Shown here: positions 34,021-44,108 of the stretch, piece after piece
Position numbering within the stretch: position 1 is the first letter of the stretch
How the letters are laid out: each line of letters starts with the position of its first letter
Assembly (NCBI GenBank): GCA_016721005.1
Contig: JADKJM010000005.1
Span: forward strand, 434,001 to 498,000
Length of the DNA: 64,000 nt
Direction of reading: 5' to 3'
Source: Flavobacteriales bacterium
GTDB lineage: Bacteria; Bacteroidota; Bacteroidia; Flavobacteriales_F; PHOS-HE28
The notes under the pieces: model-generated
The model's database searches: none
The model's input: only the letters and a program-made list of their open reading frames with translations
What the model was told of the DNA's origin: nothing
Program-made: the position numbers and the translations under genes

Positions 34021-34110
34021 AACAGACCCTTGTTGATCGAGCTGCACCCGGATCCGATCAACCTCTAGGGCGATCCAACTCCGGACAGAGGCCAAGCCTA
34101 CATTCGCTCG

Positions 34111-35454
34111 ATGCCGTTCATGAATACCGGGCGAGGATGTGGATGGGTACGGTCGTGCGCGCTGGTCACGATGCTCTCATTGGCCAGCTCCGCGATCTGC
34201 CAAACGACCGGATCACCCAAGACCTATCCGGTGGCTGCCCTTCAACAGGATCTGGCCTTCCTCAAGGCGAAGCTCAGCGCGCTTCACCCAGCGCTCGACA
34301 TGTATACCTCGGCGGAACGGCTGGAAAGCTGCTTCGACAGCCTCGGCAAAAGCATCCAACAGCCGTTGACCGAGCTGCAATTCCTCAGCACCATTGCTGC
34401 GCTCTATCCCTTGCTCGGCGATGGTCATACCCTATTCCTGCCCGGTACGGATGACCAAGGTCGAAGCTACTTGCCATTGAATGTCACCTGGCTCGATGAG
34501 CATCTCTTCATCACGGCCAATGGTACAAGTGATGAACACCTGAACGCAGGGCGCGAGATCACGCGCATCAACGGAACACCGGTCGCTTCGATCATGGACA
34601 CGCTGCTCATGCACCAGATCCGCGACGGCCGCAACACGACCTATCCGCGATGGATCATCAACAACTACTTCAAGGAGTACTACCGCTTCTCCTTCGGCGA
34701 ACCTCCGACATTCACCATTGAACTGAAGTCTGAACGCGGCTTCGAGAAAGTGGTCGTCGGATCGCTGACGAGTGATAGCATCCGCGCGAACATCAACAGG
34801 AATGCATCGCCGGGAATGATCGCGAACAGATCAAGTGGGATCACCATGCGATTCGAAAAAGGAGATTCCGTGGCGGTGTTGACGATCCCCACGTTCGAGA
34901 CTAAGACGCTCAAGAGCGAGTACGGACAGAACGCGAAACGGGAAGTGATGAGCACATTCGCGATGATGAGGGAACACAAGACGCGCAAGCTGATCCTCGA
35001 CCTGCGCGGGAACCAAGGCGGCGATCCCTCCTTGGGCAAACTGCTCCTCTCCTATTTGCTCGATGAGCCTTTCACACTGGTGAGCAAGGGCCCGGCCTCT
35101 GGCACAAGCAAACCCCATCGCGGTCCATTCACCGGACAACTCGTGGTACTGATGGATGGTGGTTGCTTCTCGGTCACCGGCATGGTGCTTTCCTGCTTGG
35201 AGCGAGACCACCGCGCCACCTTCATCGGCGAAGAGGCAGGCGGGAACCGTACCGTGATCTCCGGCAGTCCGAAACATGTACGCCTGCCGAACACCGGGAT
35301 CGACTGCTACATCTCCACTAGACTCTGGCGCTTGACCGATGGGCCGAATGATGGCCACGGCGTGATGCCGACGATCGCGGTCCGTGCGACCATCGAAGAC
35401 CTGCTGTCCGGACGCGATGCGGTGATGGACGTGGCGTTGAAGGCCCTCGAGTGA
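34111..35454 (+). CDS. Secreted S41-family peptidase
   Basis: A 447-residue protein with a signal peptide (CALVTMLSLASSAICQ). The C-terminal half holds the S41/CtpA-type core: KLILDLRGNQGGDPSLGKLLL and VLMDGGCFSVTGMVLSCLE, where the serine of CFSVTG is the probable nucleophile, followed by IGEEAGGNRT. The first half with LLGDGHTLFLPG is the usual tricorn-like N-terminal region. The PDZ domain is reduced or absent. The substrate is unknown. Confidence 0.87.
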   Translation: MPFMNTGRGCGWVRSCALVTMLSLASSAICQTTGSPKTYPVAALQQDLAFLKAKLSALHPALDMYTSAERLESCFDSLGKSIQQPLTELQFLSTIAALYPLLGDGHTLFLPGTDDQGRSYLPLNVTWLDEHLFITANGTSDEHLNAGREITRINGTPVASIMDTLLMHQIRDGRNTTYPRWIINNYFKEYYRFSFGEPPTFTIELKSERGFEKVVVGSLTSDSIRANINRNASPGMIANRSSGITMRFEKGDSVAVLTIPTFETKTLKSEYGQNAKREVMSTFAMMREHKTRKLILDLRGNQGGDPSLGKLLLSYLLDEPFTLVSKGPASGTSKPHRGPFTGQLVVLMDGGCFSVTGMVLSCLERDHRATFIGEEAGGNRTVISGSPKHVRLPNTGIDCYISTRLWRLTDGPNDGHGVMPTIAVRATIEDLLSGRDAVMDVALKALE

Positions 35455-37920
35455 TCACTCCTCCTTCTTCACCCACGCCTGTACCATGCGCAATTGGCCG
35501 TAGCTGAAACGTCCATCGAAGTAGCCGGCGGCGGCGTTCAATCCTTCGGTGGGGTTCTCCTTCATCCAGTTAGCGATGGCGTCGCGTTCCGCTTCGGGCA
35601 TCAGGCCATCGATATCGATAGCACCTTCGGCGATACCACGCGCAAAGTGCCCTTCGATGGTGCTCTTCGCCATGGAACGCTGCGCAGCGATCTCGTCCAA
35701 GGTGAGTCCCTCCTTGCGCAAGGCGTAGGTGACGTTATAGGTATTGCCGATCTCCTTCTTGCTGCGGCGTGGTGCACGTTCGTAATCGGGGTGATCGCGG
35801 TTCTTCTTCGTTAGGGGTCGACCCAATGGGTCGACGCTACCGGCGTCACCGTCAGCGACCGCGTCTTCTGAACGACGTTTCTTCTTGCGACCCGTCTTGC
35901 CACTGGCCTTGGGCCGATGCTCTTCCGCCCATGAATGCGCTTCACCTACCATCGCTGCACGCTTGTCGGACAACCCCTTCTCGATCTCCGGTCGGCGCTT
36001 CACTTCTTCGCCGTTGAGTATGCACGTGGTGAGGTAGCCGACCTTGGCGATGGTGGCCACCTTCTTCATCAGCATGCCGTCGATCTCCTTCAGCGCGTTG
36101 GTGTACTCCTTGGTCTTGCTGAGCATTTCGGCCTGTGCCATGTGCTGGAAGAGCGCCTTCATCTGCGCTTGGAGCATCTCGCCGTAGTAGGCGCCGCCCT
36201 TCTCGATGCGCACCAGCAACTCCTCACGCTTGCCTTCCTGCATCAAGCGGATCAATTGGTGACGGAAAGTCTGCGTGTTCACTTCCTCGGCGCGCAACTT
36301 CTCCAGCAGGACCTGCAAGGCCGTCTTCATGCTGTCGTCCTCGAACTGCGCCGTCTCGGGATGGTCCTTTTGCGTGTACTCCACCTTCCGCAGCATATCG
36401 CTGAAGTCGAAGGTGCCCGCGAGGAGCAGCTTCAGGTATTCGCGCTGACTGAGTTCCAGTTGTTGCGGCAGCGGTTCCTGTTGCACACCGCGCTGCGTGA
36501 ACGCCACTACATCCTTATCGCTGCTCACCACCGATGGGTCGATGCGCGTGCGCAGGATCAAGCCATCCAACGAGCGCAAGCGCGACAACGCCACATAGAC
36601 CTGGCCCGGCGCGAAGGCTTGCCCCACATCGATGATGGCCTTCGTGAACGTGAGGCCTTGGCTCTTGTGTACGGTGATGGCCCACGCCAACTTGATGGGG
36701 TATTGCTCGAAGGTGCCTAGCACTTCCTCGTCCTGCTCCTTGGTGGCGGAGTTCACCACGTAGCGCTTGTTCTCCCACGTCTCACGCTTCAACTTGTATG
36801 GCACTCCAGCCTCCGAGCCGGGGGTGCCGTCATCCATGCGCACCGTGATGCCGTCCTTGTCCGATGCTTCCACCTTCGCGAGCTTGCCGTTGAAGTAGGC
36901 CTTCTCGGCATCGTTCTTCACGAACATGATCTGCGCGCCCACTTTCAACTCGATGCGTTCCAGCACGGGGTGCATGCTGTTCGGGAAATCGCCCTCCACA
37001 ATGGCGTCGAAGGTGAACGACTTGCCGGACAATTGCGCCAAGGCACGTTGGTTCAGGTCGTCGGCTTTGTAGTTGTGCGTGGTGAGGGTGATGACGCCAT
37101 CGCTATCGGCGGCGGTGATCTCCGGTTTGTAATGTTTGTTCAGCTCGGTCACATCCTCTTGCGTCACCGTGTTGTTGCGCAGGTTGTTGAGGATGTGGAT
37201 GAAGTTGCCGTCCTGCTGCCTGAAGATCTTGTCGAGCTCGATGTGCGCATAGCCGTGCTCCTTGATCACCTGGCTCTCGAAGAAGTGCATGCTCGCATAG
37301 TAGCGTTGCATCACGCGCCACTCGTCGTCCTTCACCACAGGCGGCAATTGGTACAGATCACCGATCAACAGTACTTGGGCACCACCGAAACTCTGGTAGC
37401 GGTTCTGTCGCACGGCGCGCATACGGAAGTCGATCGCGTCGATGAGGTCCGCGCGGAGCATGCTCACTTCGTCAATGATCAGCAGGTCCACTTCGCGGAG
37501 CACATTGCGACGAATGGCGTTGAGCGGATGCCTGCGCGTGAGCGTATCGCGGTCGTGGAACTGGCCGTACGTGATGTCGGCAGGCAATTGCCTTTCCGGA
37601 ACGAAGGATCCGAAGGGAAAGAGGAATTGCGAATGGATGGTGACACCCTTCGCGTTCAGCGCTGCGATGCCTGTGGGCGCGAGGATCACATACCGCTTGT
37701 GCGTGCTCGCAGCAAGCTGATGCAGGAAGGTGGTCTTGCCAGTGCCCGCCTTGCCGGTGAGGAAGACATGGCGGTTCGTGCTGTTGACGAAGCGCGCGGC
37801 CAGTGCGGCCATTTCGGTCTCCTCGTAGAGTTCGTCCCCGATCATCGGGTGCAAGATCGCGCTCTCGTTCACGGTGGCGGAGATCACAAGGGCAGAAGTT
37901 CCAACTACATCAATGGACAT
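35455..37920 (-). CDS. Pif1/RecD2-like helicase with a C-terminal HTH
   Basis: An 821-residue SF1 5'-3' helicase. Walker A is GKAGTGKT (56-63), Walker B LLIIDEVSMLRADLID, then GDLYQLPPVV, and the late motif AWAITVHKSQGLTFTKAIID with YVALSRLRSL. The C-terminal region has basic KKKRR clusters and an HTH of the kind found in helicase tails (LTLDEIAAQRSMAKSTIEGHF). An inserted palindrome (35817-35835) codes for VDPLGRP in the basic linker. The true start may be the ATG at 37845 (MIGDELYEETEM). Confidence 0.93.
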   Translation of the reverse strand: MSIDVVGTSALVISATVNESAILHPMIGDELYEETEMAALAARFVNSTNRHVFLTGKAGTGKTTFLHQLAASTHKRYVILAPTGIAALNAKGVTIHSQFLFPFGSFVPERQLPADITYGQFHDRDTLTRRHPLNAIRRNVLREVDLLIIDEVSMLRADLIDAIDFRMRAVRQNRYQSFGGAQVLLIGDLYQLPPVVKDDEWRVMQRYYASMHFFESQVIKEHGYAHIELDKIFRQQDGNFIHILNNLRNNTVTQEDVTELNKHYKPEITAADSDGVITLTTHNYKADDLNQRALAQLSGKSFTFDAIVEGDFPNSMHPVLERIELKVGAQIMFVKNDAEKAYFNGKLAKVEASDKDGITVRMDDGTPGSEAGVPYKLKRETWENKRYVVNSATKEQDEEVLGTFEQYPIKLAWAITVHKSQGLTFTKAIIDVGQAFAPGQVYVALSRLRSLDGLILRTRIDPSVVSSDKDVVAFTQRGVQQEPLPQQLELSQREYLKLLLAGTFDFSDMLRKVEYTQKDHPETAQFEDDSMKTALQVLLEKLRAEEVNTQTFRHQLIRLMQEGKREELLVRIEKGGAYYGEMLQAQMKALFQHMAQAEMLSKTKEYTNALKEIDGMLMKKVATIAKVGYLTTCILNGEEVKRRPEIEKGLSDKRAAMVGEAHSWAEEHRPKASGKTGRKKKRRSEDAVADGDAGSVDPLGRPLTKKNRDHPDYERAPRRSKKEIGNTYNVTYALRKEGLTLDEIAAQRSMAKSTIEGHFARGIAEGAIDIDGLMPEAERDAIANWMKENPTEGLNAAAGYFDGRFSYGQLRMVQAWVKKEE
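35817..35835. repeat. In-frame palindrome inside the helicase gene
   Basis: GTCGACCC-AAT-GGGTCGAC, a perfect 8-bp inverted repeat, lies in the disordered basic linker. On the coding strand it reads SVDPLGRPL. The flanks (GGTAGC..., CCCCTAA...) suggest a larger inserted unit. Confidence 0.6.
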
Positions 37921-38084
37921 GGGTTACGGTTGAACAGAACGGCTCCGGTTGTCACTGACGCGATTCTCGTCACCCGGCACGGGCAGAAGATATTCCTCCG
38001 AAGTCAACGCACGAAAGCGCAAACCCGAAAGGCATTCACACCGGGAGGTTGATCACCCCGCGGAAGCAACAACGAAAGTTGTTC

Positions 38085-40046
38085 CTAGGCCTTGGTGAAG
38101 CGCAGGTGTTGCACACCGTTCTTACCGACCACGCGCAGCTCATGCACGCCGGGAGCCAGCCCCGCCACGGAGAGTTGTGTACCGAGCAACCGTGTATTCA
38201 ACACGAGCTTTCCGGTGGCGTCATACACCTCCACCATGGTGTTGTTGGCGACGCCGGTGAGCGTGACCATATCCGTGGCCGGGTTCGGATACATGCGGAA
38301 GTCATCAGCAGCTTCCTCCGGGATCCCGATGGATACGCCCTCGATGATCATGTGGGTCTGGTTGATGGCGAGTTCATCAAACACCTCCACCGTGCCGCTG
38401 GGCCAGCGGATCTGCACGGATTGCACCGCATCGTCGGCACCCAGTCCGAAGTGCGCGCCGATGAAGCTCATGTAGCGGAAGCCATCGCCGCTGCGGATGT
38501 CACGGATCTGCGTGCCGAGCGCGCTGGTCACCGTGACGCGAGCACCGATCGCATCGCGGTTGCTCACCGTTCCACGCAGGTTGATCCGGATCCAGTTGTT
38601 GTCGTTGCCACCATTGGCGAAATAACCCGCAGCGCTCATGATATCGAGGAAGCCGTCGTTGTTCATGTCGCCCACCGCATGGTTCGTCGGAGCCGTGGCA
38701 TCATGGCTGAAGGTCCCGTCCCCGTTGTTGTAGTGCATCGCACCGCCACCTAGGATATCGATCCATCCATCGTTGTTGAAATCGTGTGCGGTCCATTCGA
38801 TGCTGGATCCGGTGAAGGAATCCATGCCACTACCCGCAGTGATGTCCGTGAGTGTCCCATCGCCATTGTTCCGCATGAGCTTGTGTACGCCACCACCACT
38901 GCTGCCGATCAACACATCCATGTCGCCGTCGTTATCGAAGTCGCCCCACGCGCTGCTCCAGCTTTGGTGCGAATCATTCAAGCCGAGCGCCGGGGCGATG
39001 TTGGTGAACACCCCACTGCCGTTGTTCGGCATCAGCAGGTCCTGTGGATCACAACCGCACTTCGCCACGAAAAGGTCCATGGAACCATCGTTGTTGAAGT
39101 CCGTGAAGATGGATCCGTAGTTCCCGCAGGTGGTGCCGTAGCCGCCTTGTGTGAAGACGAGGTTGCCATTGCCATCATTGATGAAGGCCACGTTTGCATC
39201 CACGTCGTGACAGCTGAACGCATCCAGATTACCGTCGTTGTTGAGGTCCACGAAATTGGTGCGCTGGCAGAAGATGTACTGCGAAAAAGTGTGCTGTGTG
39301 TAGCTCAATCCATCGCCACTGGCATTCATGAATGTGGCGCCGCTACCGCCGCCATAGAGCAGATCGCGATGGCCATTGCTGTCCCAATCGCCGATGGCAA
39401 AGCTCCAACTCGCCGTGTTCACAGCGGGCGAGGTCGGGTAGTTCGCGATCGCATACGCGCCCAGAGGATACTGGTAGCCGATGTTGAAGCTGGTGTATCC
39501 GGGCATCACCGCATCGTCGCGGCCATCATCATTCATATCCACAGCACCCATGATGCCACCGGCACCGATGATCGAGGTCGCGGTGAAGATGATGGTGCCT
39601 TCCGGTGGTGGAGGAGTGTAAAGAGGGTGAAGATCGAAGCTGAAGCCCAAGCTGGAGTAATAGTTGTCGAATGCAATGGTATAGGTCGTGCCGGTCGTCA
39701 CCGCGAAGGTGGCCATGGAGGTCAGGCCATCCCCACCGTCATCATCACCAATAAGGCAACTGAGCGCGGCACAGGTTCCTGTGTAAACGCTCACCTTGGT
39801 GTCCGTGTCCGGCACGCCGACCACATGGGTGAGCAGGACCATGGTGGTGTCGTTCGTGGCTGTGAAGGAGTACCACATGGCGCCGGTTCCCACACCACCA
39901 GCACAGGTCGGGCTGTTCGGTGTACCGCTTGATACAGGGACGGCATGGATCCCGGAGACCACAGGAAGCGCATCCGCACACGAAGTCTGCGCAGCAACGT
40001 TCAAGGTGAATAGAGCGGCCGTTGCGGTGAGTAGAGCTTGTTTCAT
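38085..40046 (-). CDS. Secreted VCBS/FG-GAP repeat protein with T9SS sorting domain
   Basis: A 653-residue secreted protein. After a signal peptide (LLTATAALFTLNVAAQ) comes a region with paired cysteines, then about seven FG-GAP/VCBS repeats with calcium-binding DxNxDG motifs (DMNDDGRDD, DLNNDGNLDAF, DFNNDGSMDLF, DFDNDGDMDVL). An ASPIC/UnbV-like piece (QIRWPSGTVEVFDELA) follows. It ends in a type A sorting domain (MYPNPATDMVTLTG ... APGVHELRVVG). It is probably an extracellular adhesin or surface protein. Confidence 0.92.
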   Translation of the reverse strand: MKQALLTATAALFTLNVAAQTSCADALPVVSGIHAVPVSSGTPNSPTCAGGVGTGAMWYSFTATNDTTMVLLTHVVGVPDTDTKVSVYTGTCAALSCLIGDDDGGDGLTSMATFAVTTGTTYTIAFDNYYSSLGFSFDLHPLYTPPPPEGTIIFTATSIIGAGGIMGAVDMNDDGRDDAVMPGYTSFNIGYQYPLGAYAIANYPTSPAVNTASWSFAIGDWDSNGHRDLLYGGGSGATFMNASGDGLSYTQHTFSQYIFCQRTNFVDLNNDGNLDAFSCHDVDANVAFINDGNGNLVFTQGGYGTTCGNYGSIFTDFNNDGSMDLFVAKCGCDPQDLLMPNNGSGVFTNIAPALGLNDSHQSWSSAWGDFDNDGDMDVLIGSSGGGVHKLMRNNGDGTLTDITAGSGMDSFTGSSIEWTAHDFNNDGWIDILGGGAMHYNNGDGTFSHDATAPTNHAVGDMNNDGFLDIMSAAGYFANGGNDNNWIRINLRGTVSNRDAIGARVTVTSALGTQIRDIRSGDGFRYMSFIGAHFGLGADDAVQSVQIRWPSGTVEVFDELAINQTHMIIEGVSIGIPEEAADDFRMYPNPATDMVTLTGVANNTMVEVYDATGKLVLNTRLLGTQLSVAGLAPGVHELRVVGKNGVQHLRFTKA

Positions 40047-40272
40047 GGAATGGCTTATGGGGTCAGGGAGAGCAATGTAACCGCAATGACGTCAGCGCCA
40101 CTCCTCCGGTTGCACCGCTCTTGGAAGGCTTCCGGAAGATCCACGGAACTCGCCGACCGAACAATTGGCTACGAAACACCCGGTGACCAACCCGGGATCA
40201 GGCCGTTCATACCTTGATAGGGTCCTGCTTCGGAACCGACTTCAGTACGCATTCCATCTATTCCAGAACACC

Positions 40273-41013
40273 ATGAGTCGAACACTGTCCATTCTTCTTT
40301 CCCTTCTGCTCGCTTTACCCACATTGGCCCAAGGCCGTTCATACGATGACCTCTTGGTGATGTACGTGGACGAGAACTACGAGAAGTGCATAGACAAGGC
40401 CGAACACTACGCATCAAAGGATGAAACACGGCGCGACGCAATGCCTTACCTCTACTTGAGCATGTGCTACCACGAGATGAGCAAGTTGGAGAAGTACACT
40501 ATGCAGAAGGAATACAAGTACGCCGCGCGCGATGCGCTGAAGTATGCCGTGAAGTACCGCAAGAAGGACAAGGAACTGGCCTTCTTCAAGAACTTCGAGG
40601 ACTATTGGAGTGAACTGAATACAGTGGCCTTCGAGACCGGTTACTACTACATGGATCTGAAGGCCTTCAGTAAGGCCAAACGCCAGTACGCCCGCATGGT
40701 GGGCTATATGCCCGAGAACCCGGGGGCTTGGCAAATGCTCGCACTCACTCAGTTGAAGATGAACCTGCAACGCGACGCTGCCCTGAGCTTAGCGCAATAC
40801 GACACAGCGATGACCGCCATCCCGGACCTTTCACGCTTACCGCCGGATCAACTCAAACTCCTCCGTGGTTCCATGGTGCGCTACGCCGACTATCTCGTTA
40901 CGAAAGGACAAACACAAAAGGCCCGCGATGTGGTGGCCAGGGGTAAGGATGTCTTCATGGAAATTCCCGAGTTCAAAGCGCTCTACGAGCAATTGAACAA
41001 AGGCGCGGGGTAG
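40273..41013 (+). CDS. Secreted TPR-like helical protein
   Basis: A 246-residue protein with a signal peptide (LSILLSLLLALPTLAQ). The mature part is helical with TPR-like pairs: YLYLSMCYHEMSKLEKY, AFETGYYYMDLKAFSKAKRQY, AWQMLALTQLKMNLQRDA. The partner is unknown. The ATG at 40273 puts the signal peptide directly at the N-terminus. Confidence 0.75.
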   Translation: MSRTLSILLSLLLALPTLAQGRSYDDLLVMYVDENYEKCIDKAEHYASKDETRRDAMPYLYLSMCYHEMSKLEKYTMQKEYKYAARDALKYAVKYRKKDKELAFFKNFEDYWSELNTVAFETGYYYMDLKAFSKAKRQYARMVGYMPENPGAWQMLALTQLKMNLQRDAALSLAQYDTAMTAIPDLSRLPPDQLKLLRGSMVRYADYLVTKGQTQKARDVVARGKDVFMEIPEFKALYEQLNKGAG

Positions 41014-41026
41014 CCGCAACTTGATC

Positions 41027-41914
41027 CTATCGCGCAACCACAAGCCGTTGCCTACGACCACCGATCGCTAGCGTATACACTCCGGTGGACAGGTCGGAAA
41101 CATCCAGATCCATGTTGACCGAGTTCGATCGCGTGCGAAGCACCACCCGTCCGATGCCGTCATGGAGTGTGATTTGATCACCGGCCTGAATGCCCGTGAT
41201 CCGTACACGATCAGTTGCTGGGTTGGGTGCCACGGTGATCTCTTCGGAAACCATGGAGTCGTTCAGGCCCATCGTCACCAAACAACCTCCTGTCCAATTC
41301 GTGGGGTAATAGCTCTCGGTGCCCAGACCGAAGCAATCCAGCCCATAGCCGCAATCGAAGAAATTGCTGATCGGCTCGAAGAGGCCGTTCGAACTGCCCA
41401 CGCCCTCGATGAGGTATTGGGCCCAACTGTTGCCCAGTTCGAAACGCGCGCGCATCTCCATACCGATGAGCACACTATCCACGGCGATCACGGTGATGTC
41501 CGTGCTCCAATTGTTCCACGTGAGGGGAATGGTCTGGCCTAGCGTAAGGTCGAAATCGTAGAGGAGTTGGTCCACGTCGTCGATCCAGATCCGCAGTGAT
41601 CGGCCTTCCTGCCGGATGAGCCAAACGCCGTAGAAGTCCGGGCCGTAAGGGTTCATGCCTTGACAACCCGGCCCGACCGGCGGCGATGCTTGCCACATGT
41701 AGGTGACCACGCCTTCGCGCGCCACCTTGGTCCACGTCACATTCTCGATCACCGAATCACCGACCGTGTAGTAGTTGTAGAAGTCATTGGCGATGCACGG
41801 CGCCGGAACTGCGCAAATGGATCCCACGAGCCAGAGCGGATCATTGCCCAAATAGTCTTGCGCGCTGAGACCGGAGGAAGAAAGGATGAGCAGCGAGAGA
41901 GTACGGTGGCGCAT
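41027..41914 (-). CDS. Secreted protein with T9SS sorting domain
   Basis: A 295-residue protein. A signal peptide (LSLLILSSSGLSAQ) is followed by an unassigned region with several cysteines (CAVPAPC, PGCQGMNPYG, FFDCGYGLDCFG), a layout common in Bacteroidota secreted proteins. A type A sorting domain closes it (APNPATDRVRITG ... STGVYTLAI). The start at 41914 gives the signal peptide; the longer frame is unlikely. Confidence 0.8.
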   Translation of the reverse strand: MRHRTLSLLILSSSGLSAQDYLGNDPLWLVGSICAVPAPCIANDFYNYYTVGDSVIENVTWTKVAREGVVTYMWQASPPVGPGCQGMNPYGPDFYGVWLIRQEGRSLRIWIDDVDQLLYDFDLTLGQTIPLTWNNWSTDITVIAVDSVLIGMEMRARFELGNSWAQYLIEGVGSSNGLFEPISNFFDCGYGLDCFGLGTESYYPTNWTGGCLVTMGLNDSMVSEEITVAPNPATDRVRITGIQAGDQITLHDGIGRVVLRTRSNSVNMDLDVSDLSTGVYTLAIGGRRQRLVVAR

Positions 41915-42000
41915 GCGGCGTGTTTGGGATAGGACGTGAAGGTGGGGAAAGATGCTGCATTTCGCGAGCAAGTATCGGTCCGGAACCGGATGGTCGTGTT

Positions 42001-42136
<136 letters not shown>

Positions 42137-42404
42137 TCTTCTGCTGGAAGGTCAACCGCCGGGCGGACCGGGGGGCCGGCCCATGAAACGCCCACAGCAA
42201 GGCGTCACCGTCACCAAAGGCGTGATGCACCGCCCGCGCGCGCCAATGAAGACCGTGGTGCTGATGGTGGGAACGAATGCGATCAAGCCGCCGGGGGATC
42301 GAAGCATCGGCTGGTCCACGAATTCACCTTCCATCACCAAAATGCGGGAACGCGGCAGCGTACACGGCACCTTGACACGTCCTCCTTCGCAAATACCTCA
42401 TGCC

Positions 42405-43460
42405 ATGAAAACAGTTGGACTCTTCTTCGGATCGCTTTCGTTCGGCGCAACCCTCTTCCTCGCTAACAGCGCTGCGCTGGCCCAATGCAACTTCGATCCC
42501 ACGATCACCCCCAATGACCTGATCCTTTGTCCTAACACGCAAGGCGTACTGATGACGGAGGTCTACGACAGTTACCAATGGTACAAGGACGGTAACCCGA
42601 TCCCCGGCGCAATGGACCAGACGCTCGTCGTGGACGCCTACAACGACGGTGGTTCGCAGTTCAGCGTGGAGGCCACATCAGCGGGCTGCACTGAAATGTC
42701 ACCACAAGTGCTGGTGGATGGCTGGGCCTTCCTGCCGCCCACAGTATTGACCGAAGGCGAATCGCTCTACTTCACTCAGAACGGACCTGTTTTCTGCACA
42801 CTCGATACCGTCCTGCTTGTGCTACTACAGCCCTATGACATCAATATCCAATGGACCGATGGCGGAGTTCCCATTCCCGGCGCGACGGACGATACGCTTG
42901 CCGTCCATAACACCGGTGGTGTGTTCAACGTGAGTGGCGCACCGTCCATCTGCCCCAACTTCGTTCAGGACCCAGGGCTATGGATGTGGATAGGCTTCAC
43001 GCAGCCCGTGCAGCCGGATATCGTGGAGAGCGGATCGCAACTCTGCGCCTACCCGGAAGGCGAGAGCTACCAATGGTACCTCGATGATCTGCCGCTCTCG
43101 AACAGCAACTCGGCGTGCATCGATGTCACGGTATCCGGCAGCTACCTGGTGGATGTGACCTACGTGGTCGACTGTTCGACCCCCTCGGAGGCTTTCCTCA
43201 TCACCGGACTCGACGAACAGCCTGATGCGAGGAGTTGGCAGGCGTACCCGGTGCCCGCTGCGGATCTTATCAACATCAGTTGGGGCGATGGATCATTGAT
43301 CCACGGTTGGCGTTTGCACGATGCCACGGGCCGCATGGTAGCGCAACAGAACGGTGTCATGCGCTCGCCATGCACGGTGGATGTGAGCGGATTGTCTGCC
43401 GGGCGGTATTGGCTGAATGCTGGCGGTGCGCAGGTGATACCGGTGAGTGTGGTACGCTGA
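42405..43460 (+). CDS. Secreted Ig-like protein with T9SS-like end
   Basis: A 351-residue protein with a signal peptide (SFGATLFLANSAALAQ). It contains repeated Ig-like modules of the PKD/adhesin sort, each with YQWYKDGNPIPGA or IQWTDGGVPIPGATDDTL, and several cysteines. The end (YPVPAADLINISW ... LSAGRYWLNAGG) is a somewhat divergent sorting domain. The function is likely adhesive. Its start lies about 270 bases from the poly-G tract, so the upstream region is unreliable. Confidence 0.82.
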   Translation: MKTVGLFFGSLSFGATLFLANSAALAQCNFDPTITPNDLILCPNTQGVLMTEVYDSYQWYKDGNPIPGAMDQTLVVDAYNDGGSQFSVEATSAGCTEMSPQVLVDGWAFLPPTVLTEGESLYFTQNGPVFCTLDTVLLVLLQPYDINIQWTDGGVPIPGATDDTLAVHNTGGVFNVSGAPSICPNFVQDPGLWMWIGFTQPVQPDIVESGSQLCAYPEGESYQWYLDDLPLSNSNSACIDVTVSGSYLVDVTYVVDCSTPSEAFLITGLDEQPDARSWQAYPVPAADLINISWGDGSLIHGWRLHDATGRMVAQQNGVMRSPCTVDVSGLSAGRYWLNAGGAQVIPVSVVR

Positions 43461-43574
43461 ATGTTCGTCGGGCGGAACTTGCCGAGGATCATGGGTTAGT
43501 GACAGCGCCTTGTTCATGCCTCCGCTTGCGCAACACCATCCGGCCGGGTCCGGGCGGGTCACCTTCTCTGCCCG

Positions 43575-43934
43575 ATGTCAACGTCCTTCATTCCCGAGCG
43601 CGGCTTCACACTACGGCGCGAACGGTTGCACTCCATCGCACTGCGCAAGGAGCGCTTCTGCTATGATGTCCGCGGTAACTCCTATGTGACCTTCGATCCG
43701 GTGGCGGCCTACCACGTTCCCAGCGGTGCGGATGAACTACCCGATCTACAAACCGTGCCGGCGCATGCCTTGGAACACGACGCCATTGTGAGCGGACATC
43801 GATTCCCCGATGGCCGCATCCGGTACACCAGCTGCCGCTTGTTCACCGATCACGCGGAACGTGAATCGTTTTCCGGGCTTCAGGTCCGTCAACAGAATGG
43901 CGCAGCGCGAGGTGGTCCCGGCCACCTCCCATGA
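43575..43934 (+). CDS. Uncertain hypothetical protein
   Basis: A 119-codon frame with plausible codon use in its first 60 codons (SFIPERGFTLRRERLHSIAL, SYVTFDPVAAYHVPSG). Its second half runs antisense through the FN3-like gene at 43746-44102, so at most one of the two is right over that stretch. No family is recognised. Confidence 0.3.
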   Translation: MSTSFIPERGFTLRRERLHSIALRKERFCYDVRGNSYVTFDPVAAYHVPSGADELPDLQTVPAHALEHDAIVSGHRFPDGRIRYTSCRLFTDHAERESFSGLQVRQQNGAARGGPGHLP

Positions 43935-44102
43935 GCCGTCCTCCAATTGCCACTCCACAGTATGGAAACGCACGTTGGGTTGGCGCGACCAGCGCAATTT
44001 GATCACCCCCTCTCCTCGTGTACGCTTCCCCTGTTTTCGGGCCAGCCATAACCAGGGTTGAAAGCGACTGCCATCCCGGCCGATCAGAACCCGGGTCATC
44101 AA
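43746..44102 (-). CDS. Small protein with a fibronectin-III-like module
   Basis: A 118-residue protein whose residues 35-95 look like one FN3 domain: VIKLRWSRQPNVRFHTVEWQ, then ILLTDLKPGKRFTFRVIGE. No signal peptide is visible. It lies just downstream of the membrane and barrel genes at 44109-45151 on the same strand and may belong with them. The last 25 residues overlap the uncertain plus-strand frame. Confidence 0.5.
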   Translation of the reverse strand: MMTRVLIGRDGSRFQPWLWLARKQGKRTRGEGVIKLRWSRQPNVRFHTVEWQLEDGSWEVAGTTSRCAILLTDLKPGKRFTFRVIGEQAAAGVPDAAIGESMSAHNGVVFQGMRRHGL

Positions 44103-44108
44103 GCCCCC

